64,000 nucleotides of DNA from Thozetella sp. PMI_491 (lineage: Eukaryota > Ascomycota > Sordariomycetes > Chaetosphaeriales > Chaetosphaeriaceae): contig MU270102.1 of assembly GCA_021432635.1 (NCBI GenBank), positions 1 through 64,000 on the forward strand, written 5' to 3'. The position numbers and the translations under genes were made by a program. How positions within the stretch are numbered: position 1 is the first letter of the stretch; each line of letters begins with the position of its first letter. Shown here piece by piece: positions 55,703 through 64,000 of the stretch. Under the pieces are notes generated by a model. It was not told the DNA's origin, searched no databases, and was given only the letters and a program-made list of their open reading frames with translations.

Positions 55703-57323
55703 ATGGTGTTTAATCAGCACTCGAGATCCCTCCGGCTCTGGAGAGACATCACGCCGCTTTCGAGGCCACTGATCTCACCTAATGCCCTGTCGAAACGTGC
55801 CCTGATCGTGGGAGGTGGTGTGTAAGTGATGACGCCAGGCCCCGCATAAGCCCGGTGTGATCCCGTCGTATGATCTAGGCCTGCTCGCTAACTCGTAGGG
55901 CTGCAGTACCGGCCTAGTCACCGCATGGACGCTGCTCGACCGGGGCTTCCATGTCACCATCGTCTCTAAAGAATGGGCCTCATACACGCAGGAGCAACGT
56001 CTCACCTCCCAGATTGCCGGTGCCCTATGGGAGTTCCCGCCCGCTGTGTGCGGTCAGCACACTGACAGCATCTCGCTTCACAATTCTAAGCGTTGGTGCA
56101 TGGTGGTACGTAATATTGACCCTGAAACTAGCGGCCCCCTTTTTCGCCGTTCTGTTGGGACGGCAAGCCGTCCTATAGAATTCTCCCGGCGCTTGTATGA
56201 GGCTCAACAGTCACCCGTGGCACTTCTTGTGTGACAGTCGACTAATTATGGGTTCCCATCAGTCCTACCGTATTTGGGATGGTCTAGCCTCCGATCCGGC
56301 GGTGAGGGAAGAGCGCGGAGTCCGAATGAAGCCGAGCGCCTTCTTTTTTCCCGTACCTATCGAGGAGGATGCCGACCAGCTCTCCAAGATGGAAGAAATC
56401 ATGGCTGCAGGCGTCAGAGGTTTCCGCCGCAGCCCTGATATCCTGGAGCAGAGACGGGTAGATAGCACCCACGGGGGTGTAGACGCCTACGAGCTTATGG
56501 CTCCCATTATCGACACAGATCAAGCGATGACTTGGCTCATGGGCCTGGTTCAGGCCAAGGGTGCCACCTTGGTTACGGATACGATCTATCATGACCTTCT
56601 CGAGATTGAGGACGAGCTTCGCGACTGTTACTCTGCTGATGTGATAATCAACTGCACGGGTCTTGCAGGCTCTATCCTGGCCGGAGACGAGACCTGCTAT
56701 CCGATCCGAGGTGGTCTGATCCGCGTCATCAATGACGGCAGGGACTTCCCAAAGGTTGAAGCGGCGCTGACTATCACTGCTGATGCAGTGCACGATCACA
56801 ACGAGATCGTGTTCCTCGTGCCTCGTAACGATAACATCTTACTCATCGGTGGTACGTGATAGACACCCCCACGCTGCTCCTGACCCGCTCTGTGACTAAC
56901 TTCCCATCTTCGGCAGGCATTGCCCAATCCAATGAGTGGAATCTAGATTTGACACTTGATACACCAATCATTGAGCGGATGCGCGCCCGTTGCGAAGCGT
57001 TCCTGCCCGACCTCAAGAACGCTCGCTTAGACCCCGACTATCCTCTTGCACAAGGACTTCGTCCCTTCCGCTCCCACAACGTCCGCGTAGAACGTGAGCT
57101 ACGCCCAAAGCCGGGGACACGGAAGCCTAGTAGAATTGTGCACTCATATGGTCATGGCGGAGCAGGCTGGAGCCTCTCGTTCGGGTGCGCGAGCGATGTC
57201 CTCCATTTGGTGGGGGAGGCGCTTCGGGATGTGGCGCCACGGCCGATGGGGATGGAGACTGATGCGGACCGCGAAATTGACATCAACGTCGTATGCGAGG
57301 TCCAGGTGCGCGCCATGCTATAG
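55703..57323 (+). CDS. D-amino-acid oxidase
   Basis: Four exons (55703-55821, 55907-56105, 56263-56851, 56917-57323) give 437 residues. FAD-dependent oxidation of D-amino acids to 2-oxo acids, ammonia and H2O2. Landmarks: RALIVGGGV...GLVTAWTLLDRG (dinucleotide-binding fold, split by intron 1), QIAGALWEFPPAVC, INCTGLAG, CYPIRGGLIRV, and the DAAO signature IVHSYGHGGAGWSLSFG near the C-terminus with its His. About 35 residues precede the FAD fold, longer than usual. The C-terminus reads RAML rather than an SKL-type peroxisomal signal, so localisation is open. Intron 2 (157 nt) has several possible acceptors; the CATCAG at 56261-56262 was chosen because it restores MVSYRIWDGLA. A zinc-cluster regulator lies about 2 kb downstream. 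Confidence 0.88.
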
Positions 57324-59347
57324 AAACTGCGTTATGTACAAAAGTTCGCAATAAACTACGTGTATCGATGCTATTCGCGACCCGAAAAGTTTCAATTGGT
57401 GGCCTCTTCCGATCACGGGCTCTGCCCAAGCCGCTTCTAGATCTGACAGCGGCAGCCTCAGTCAGCCGGGACAAGACCAGACCAGGTAATCAGCATTCGA
57501 TCTGCATGCTCGCGGCCCGTAGTCTTTATTGGTATGTAATCATTGGACGCCTTGCTGAACTGGCAGGGAACCGTCTGCCGGGGGCCTCGATAGCCAACGG
57601 CGCAAGCTGATTAGTTTATATCGCTATTACTTGTGTCACATGGACGGAGGGAACTTTTATATATCGATTACTTGTATCACTTTACTGGTTCTATCAGGGG
57701 ACGCTTGATCGGCAGTGTAGTACCGCGGGCTAGGTTTGGGGGCTTACGCACATATCTCACCCCATACCGTGCCGTGGCGCCCGGTTCCGACCGACAAATA
57801 TGAGAGAGCCGCCCACTGGGACGAGACTAAAAATACGACAAGGTTGGCAGGTAGTGGCGGTGAATGTCTCAGCCGAGCCTGGCTCCCAACCGGTACCGGC
57901 CTAGGGCTGGGTCGCCCCCAGTGCTGCTGAGGAGTGCTGAGCGCGAACGCCAAATCCGGCTCGCAGTGTGTTTCTCTAGACTAGGTGACCCCGGTGGGGT
58001 CCAATTTCACCGTCGTCCATCGTAGTTGTGACGAACTAGTAGGCGGCGAGGAAGAAGAACTAGGGCCGATGAGAGTCGTTCACCGGGGTCTGCCGCGCGG
58101 TTGCACCACCGAAGGCACGTGAGTTGCTGGAGCCGGCGTGGATGGTTACTCAGTGTTCCCTGCAAGTGGCTATCGGTGGGATATATTTAGCCATTGGAGA
58201 TGTCCCAATCACAGGGGGTCCTACGATCTCTCAAGCCTTGCAAACGCTATGCGGGTCTCGTGTGTACCGACATGAGCAGTGCCGCCCGAGTGGGTGAGAC
58301 TCTGGGTGGCTGCTGCGTGTGACACCTGTCCACAGGTCGCGGGTAATCGAACCAAATAGGAAACACGAGTGGGCGGCAGCGGCAGGCGGCAGCGCTTACT
58401 ATGCAAAATATACCCCATGTCTAATACTGGCCATGGCAGTTACCATCTCCAATTCCCTCGATGCGGACTATGGCCGATAACCCACTTACTGCATCAAGAA
58501 CCTAAGTTCTCAAATCTACGTCACTATCTCTTCCCTATGTTTCCACCCACGCGGGACAATCCTATGCAAGGTGGACAGTGGATAGGGAGACCAGGATCCC
58601 CTCAGTGGAACTAAGCTAGCGAGCAGACTGGAACGTCCTGGCCTCCACGGACTTTTGTTGGTAATCTCATGTGGGGAGCACGAGCTAGACCCGAAAGATC
58701 TAGGCGCAAATCCCAAGGAGAGCGGCGAGATTTGCCGGTCACGCGTACGGATAGTTACAAAAAGGCAAATGCTGTCGTTTATCTTGCATTGAAGCGACCA
58801 AGTCGTGAAACCCAGCGTCGCAATGCAACCTGGTGGCTGGGCCGAAGTGCACCCAAAGTAACCGACTTGAATAGTAAGCTGGTGGGCTCTCCCCATTTCC
58901 CTATGCGCTTGAATTTTCCGCGTCCGTCTCAATTTCCCGGGTACTAAAGCACCCCCGGCAATCGGATGCACGGACGTCGCAATAGGGGGCAAGGGGGTTT
59001 CCTGCGCGGTCCTAGAATATGGCTTAGCACCCTTCCCGCGATCCTTCTCCTCGACGATAGGACCAGAATCTTCGATACAACGGCGATCTACGACAGTAGC
59101 CTACCAGCGGCCAGGCGTTATACGATGGTTTATATGCCAGGCAGTCGTTCTTAAGTCTGCCGAGAGCTCCTCACCGGTGGCACAGCGCGTGCTCGCGCCG
59201 CTTTGTTTCTCTGACGAGCCAAGTGGATCAGCCATGGATGGCAGCACCTGTGCCGCACAGGCCGGCACATGCATACCAACAAGCCGGCGGGATTCCGCCT
59301 TTTCAACTTCGAGCCGCCGATTCCAACCCTCAACCCAGGGACCCAAG
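57324..59347. other. large intergenic region, no gene seen
   Basis: About 2 kb with many short overlapping frames on both strands, none with a motif or splice-consistent model. It contains the upstream region of the Zn2Cys6 gene at 59348; earlier in-frame ATGs there (59177, 59234) are judged less likely starts. Confidence 0.45.
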
Positions 59348-61023
59348 ATGGAGGGAGATGCAGAGGTGCGAGCGAAGAAGATGCGAATTCTGAAGAATAC
59401 CGGGGCCCTGAGGTCCAAGACAGGCTGCCGAACCTGCAGGTAAATGCCTCCCTCTCTCCTGGCACTTTTTGCCAAGCTAGCAAGGGTCGAGGTGCCATTG
59501 CGGCGGCTGAACGAACCCACAGAATCCGGCGCGTCAAATGCGACGAGAACGAACCCGAGTGTCGGAGGTGCGCCTCAACTGGCCGCAAATGCGAGTGGTT
59601 TCCAGCCCCGATCCCCGCGGCCGGTCCGCTGGTACCGGAATCCCGCTCAGGCAGTCTTTCTCGAGCCGAACGGCCGCGACCAGCTCCGTCCGAATTTCCC
59701 CAGTTCAAGATCCATGAGCTGCGCGGCTTCGAGTTCTTCCAGCGGCGGACGGCGCCCGAGATGTGTCCGGTCTTCGAACTCGGTTTCTGGGATAGCGTAG
59801 CGCTCCAGCTCAGCCGATCGGACCCAGCCGTCCTGCGCGCCGCCGTTGCTCTCGGTACGCTGCACGAGATGCAGGAGAGCCTTGGCATGCCCGTCTCCAA
59901 GGACCGCGTGGCAGACCCTCGGCACCGATTCGCCGTGCTCCAGTATAATATGGCCATCAACACCTTGACCGAGCGGGCCAAAGAGGCAGCCAATGGGAAA
60001 ATCACCGCCAAGACCCGGCTCTCGCCGCTGCCAGCATGCCTGATCTTCACCCATATCGATTTGCTGCGCGGCCATTACGAGGCTGCTGTGCTGCACATCC
60101 GGAGCGCATTCGCCATTCTCGAGGAATCCCACGGGCTACTGCCGTCGGGTGCCGAGACGATGATCAGAACTGCCTTCAAGAGGCTGGAGCTTCAGTCGAT
60201 TCATTTTGACGACCAGACGCCCTTCACGCGCCTACCGATAAAAGAAGGAATCGAGAACCTTCTAATCGATATCGGGCGGCCGTTTAGGGACATTGCAGAA
60301 GGAAAGGAGCGGGTCGATCGGCTCGCCGGCTACACATATAAACTGGTCGGAATCTGCGAGCAGTATTTCTCCGGCAAGAAATCTGGACAGCCAGACGAAG
60401 ACACGATGAAGTCCCACGCATCGGACCTGCTCCGTATGCACGGCGACTTCATCCGGCAGTGCGATTCTTTCAGCCGGTCTCTCAACAAGACACAAACCCG
60501 CGAAAAGCGGGCCATGGAGCTATTTCAGATGCATACGAGGCTCGCGCGAATACTCCTCTCTGTCAACGTGTGCAAAAACGGGACCTACGACAGCTACATA
60601 CAAGAGTTCGAGTACATTATTCGAGGCGCGAAAGCCTACATCGCCGGGTTCGCCCGCGCAGACGGGAAACCACCAAAGCTACCAACGTTTTCTACGGACT
60701 GGGGTATCATCTTCCCCCTGACTGTGACGACCTTGAAATGCCGCGACCCCGCAGTCCGCCGGGATGCCATGGCTCTATTAGAAGTCTGGCCCCATCGCGA
60801 GGGCTTGTGGGACTCCTCTCTCGCTATCGTGCTCGGTCGCCAGGTCATAGAGCTGGAATCATCACGCGAAAGCGCCCAAGAGCAAGATGGGCAGGGCAGG
60901 CGGGTGACGCAGGTTATGTTCGACGTTCCCGAGGATCAGTCTAAAGTCGTCGTGAGCTGGAAGTGGGAAACACCAGAGACGAAGCCGAGCGACGACCGCA
61001 ACTTCAAGACCGTAGTCGTCTAG
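59348..61023 (+). CDS. Zn2Cys6 transcription factor (DUF3468/fungal-specific type)
   Basis: Two exons (59348-59439, 59523-61023; 83 nt intron, branch GCTGAAC) give 530 residues. The zinc cluster is restored by splicing: C27-x2-C30-x6-C37-x6-C44-x2-C47-x6-C54, with RIRRVKC at the junction. The rest is a helical regulator domain of the type found in many small fungal C6 proteins (FKIHELRGFEFFQRRTAPEM, FWDSVALQLSRSDPAVLRAAVALGTLHE), which I would place in the fungal-specific domain 2 group. The start at MEGDAEVRAKKM is chosen because it puts the cluster close to the N-terminus, as is usual. Nuclear. Target unknown; the nearest metabolic gene is the D-amino-acid oxidase. Confidence 0.9.
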
Positions 61024-61833
61024 AGATTATACCCAGCTTCAAAGCTAATTGTGTATCGGGGAAGGGCCACGGCGTCGCATATACGGTTGGATCAGGCTAA
61101 GGCGCCCTGTAGGGCCGGGAAGCCCGGACTTGGCGGGAATCAGGTTACAAAACTGGACATGGGTAATGAAACGAGGCCCAAATGCCCATGGGCTCCATCA
61201 ATAGCCTACTGCTCCTTCCGGGGTTTAAATTACCCAAGCTTAATTCGTGTACCCAAGCCTAATTCTTGCTTGTGATCCACACGGGACATCTGATGCTCCG
61301 GGGCGCCAGGCTTTACAAATACCCCATAGAAGCGTTCAGGGCCAGGATTTCTAGCCACGAGGCTAAGGGCCTATTGGACGGGAATGCGATCTGTACCAAG
61401 CCTGTCTAGCTAGCCGATGGTTGCCGGATCATCTCGCCTCTAGCATATGTACAGCTCGGGAACTTGCATTCGTCCGCTTTCGTCCACGGGACATCTGGAC
61501 CAGTATTAGAGAGCCGAGATGCACTAGGAGTTGGTCTTGGTGCTAACGCTAAAAGGCAAATGCTATTTCAGCTACGTCTCTCCACGTTCGAATTTATCCC
61601 TGAGCCCGCGCCCGGGCGGCTGGAACCATAGTGAAGCATGGGTTGGTTGGCCATACTGTAGAAAGTAAATTAATCGATACTTAAAATCATAGTATGGCCT
61701 GGAAAATTTCCGTTTAAGGGTATCGAAAAGCTACGAAGCGTTGCCTACAGCTCTCCAACGCCTGGCACTACCACCTCCCTTTTGACTACCCAGTTGCCTG
61801 TTAACATACTGTCTCTGGATCTGACCCTGGCCA
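61024..61833. other. intergenic between convergent genes
   Basis: About 810 bases. A short phrase ACCCAAGCYTAATTC occurs twice near 61231-61264. No frame is supported. Confidence 0.45.
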
Positions 61834-62714
61834 TTAGAGAAGCACTGCCGCCCAGACGTTGCTGGCGGTAACCCAAGTAGCCTTCTGGTTCTTGAGGTAG
61901 CAGAATCCGGCTCCGCTGCCACCCGTGTAGGAAGCAGCCACGCAGCCGGTGGTGTTGGCGCAAGTCTCGATGCAGCCGGCGAAGTTGACAGACTGAGCAA
62001 CAGCAATCTGGCCTTGCTGGTAGTCCTGGTAGCAGGTGACATTCCAAGTCGACTGACCCGAAGTAATGTACTGGTATCCGTCGTTGGCGGGGCATGCCGG
62101 GTTCGTCGCCGTGGGCGTGGCAGGCGGGGTGCTCGAAGTAGTGGTCGGGATGTCGCAGCCGTCATCGGTCGAGGTAGCTACAGCGCGACGGCGCAGGTCG
62201 CGCCGCCTAGGAGCAGGCGTAACTTCCGGGGATGGCACCGTGAAGCCAGGAGGCCTCACATCAAACTGCGTCGGAGTCACGGAGAGCGCCTCATGGGCAT
62301 TAAAGTTCTGGGAATAAGTTAGCAACACTGCTTTACGAGTCGTCATATATGGAATGTTCGCTCACCAGTGTGTAGGTGCCAAACTTGACCGAAGGGCACG
62401 ATAGCTTGGCCTTCCCGTCTATGAGAGTAGTAGGGGTGCATTGCACAACGTTCAGGTGAGCGTCAACAAGGTAAGGGCTGATCTCCACGGAGGATCCGAT
62501 GGACGCGAGGCAGGAGGCCTGAGCTACAATTTTGCTGTCAGAAAGAGAAGATAGTGGCTGAACAGGCTTTCATGAACGAACCGCTATCCAAGAAGGTACC
62601 CTCGATCGAGAGGCCGAGGTTCCAGGCAAGCGGGTTGAACGTAACGATCGGGAGCGCTGCGCCGCCCCAGACGGGCAGGTTGAAAGAGCATGTAGACAGG
62701 CTAATCTGGGCCAT
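61834..62714 (-). CDS. PAN/Apple-like domain protein, probably secreted
   Basis: Three minus-strand exons (62714-62582, 62523-62366, 62307-61834; introns 58 nt each) give 254 residues. The C-terminal half (about 175-250) is a PAN/Apple-like module: CYQDYQQG, FAGCIETCANTTGCVAASY, GFCYLKNQ with six Cys in the expected spacing, typical of fungal extracellular carbohydrate- or protein-binding proteins. A Thr/Pro linker precedes it and a RRR-DLRRR basic site lies near residue 127. The N-terminal half has paired Cys but no family I recognise. No clear signal peptide follows the chosen ATG, so a 5' exon may be missing. The first intron donor is GTTCGT, which is weak; the acceptor was chosen to avoid a stop. 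Confidence 0.65.
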
Positions 62715-64000
62715 GATGATAACGAATGTGTGCCGAAGCAAAAGAATGGAACTTGAGCAAGATCAACGGAACAGCAGGACAGCCTAGGCGGAAGTAACCA
62801 ATACTGATGCCGAACCAGAGAACACGGCTCGTGGTGAGAGGGACGGCATGTTCTTAAAAGGATCGATCTTTTGCCCCTTCTGTTGTCTTCTCCCCAGTTC
62901 CGGACCATATTCCATCCCTGGTACGGAGCATGTCTAGACGGGGCTAACTCTTTATCCAAGACCTTGGGCTACAACGATTGTAAACCTAGTCCTGTCAGCC
63001 GCTTACCCGCGCTTGATACTACATGCAAAACATCCCTGCGACGCTCGGTCGCAAAGACCCTGATAATGTTAATTAAGCGAGTCGGCTACACCAAGGAGAG
63101 CAAGTTTGGTGAAATTATTACCCTGGCAGGTCATGGTGAAATCTTGGGTAACACCTTAGTGCGCCCAAACCGTACAAGCGTCGCCGTTTCGGCGCATCCT
63201 TGCGATCTCGACGATGGGGCACATAAGCTGCGCCGCACGTGGACACCCTGTTCTGTTGGCCACTGCACTGGATAGCGGGCCAATAGACAGCTCAAGGGAC
63301 GAGTGTAAACTCACGCTATCTGACGATCTAGGCAATACTTTGCCCTGGTAACCCTAGCCAAGCCCTTGGTATGAGCCCAGCGTCCCTTACATGTCGACAG
63401 GGGCTGATGCAGCGGCTGCTCGTCCGGATCGTCATCGTAGCCCGGGGAGTCTGGCGCTGAAGTAGCCGATCTTCCGGGCGGCGATCACTTCCGGACTCAA
63501 CCTGAGGCTTGTATCTGTCGAGAGCAGAACGCTCTGCCTTGGGAGGAGACTTATCTGTGGTTATTTGCAAATTACGCATGGCATCATGAACACCTGTTCT
63601 TGCGAATCTGGCGCTAGGGGCCGGCCAGCTTGAGCGAAGAAGAGTACTGGGAGTCAAGTCCAAGCTAAGTTGGGAGAAGCATGATATGAAGCTCTAGCCT
63701 CAGAAATCTGCGGAGAGCCCATTCATGAATTCAGGGAACCTGCATCTCTCCGACGCGGCTTGGTTGATAAGAGGAGGAGTGGAAAATCCCACGATCTGAG
63801 GTTCTGCACACGTTTCCTATCCCTCCGGCGGGCTGCCTTTCGACCGCCGCAAACGTTACGGCTATTATTTAACGCAAGGTTTAGAAGCAAAATTAAAAGG
63901 AGGAGGGCAAGGGCTTTCGTGGGCCACCGTGCTTGCCGTATTTTGGCACCGGCCATTTGGCCTAGTTTGCCCGTAAAAATCTCACCTGGGTCATATACGG
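62715..64000. other. right-end region, no gene seen
   Basis: About 1.3 kb with only short unsupported frames (for example 62871-63275 +, 63328-63663 -). A gene running off the right edge cannot be excluded. Confidence 0.4.

Overview
The window is genomic DNA of a filamentous ascomycete (Pezizomycotina, probably Sordariomycetes; the class is an inference). The evidence is split genes with many 46-160 nt GT-AG introns that have CTAAC/CTGAC branch sites, fungal-only families (Zn2Cys6 regulators with the fungal-specific domain, 2EXR, GH114, fungal patatin/NLR proteins, DAL5-type permeases), and C-to-T decay of one gene that looks like repeat-induced point mutation (RIP). I rebuilt spliced models by hand; exon joins were accepted only when donor, acceptor and reading frame agreed.

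Layout. 0-6 kb: a C2H2 finger/homeobox-like/DUF8035-like protein and an LRR-like hypothetical. 7-13 kb: a secreted GH114 glycosidase, a secreted Cys-rich protein made of three exon-encoded repeats, and a 2EXR protein. 13-19.3 kb: a divergent cassette of a Zn2Cys6 regulator, a DAL5-type permease and a 2,2-dialkylglycine decarboxylase, with a shared promoter motif. 19.5-27.8 kb: two minus-strand type-B carboxylesterases, the second divergent from a 10-exon regulator with two tandem Zn2Cys6 clusters.

27.8-44.4 kb is the most unusual part. An AT-rich gene-poor stretch leads to a 1293-residue minus-strand protein combining a B-box-like zinc site, a P-loop GTPase, a RING-like site and a patatin domain whose catalytic positions are all replaced. 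A divergent sulfatase / sugar-type MFS transporter pair follows. Next is a patatin-NB-ARC-TPR NLR-type gene broken by at least six in-frame stops, a P-loop mutation and a frameshift, with a run of N inside a near-identical TPR array. The two patatin genes look like parts of the fungal NLR/self-recognition repertoire, one intact but probably non-catalytic and one dead.

45-64 kb: a multi-pass membrane protein, a DOPA 4,5-dioxygenase-like protein, a GPI-type aspartic peptidase, a monocarboxylate-type transporter, a D-amino-acid oxidase, a further Zn2Cys6 regulator and a PAN/Apple-like protein. No PKS, NRPS, rRNA, tRNA or intact transposon was recognised. The peripheral-metabolism genes (decarboxylase, esterases, sulfatase, DAAO, several importers), most next to their own regulator, suggest an accessory, nutrient-scavenging region.
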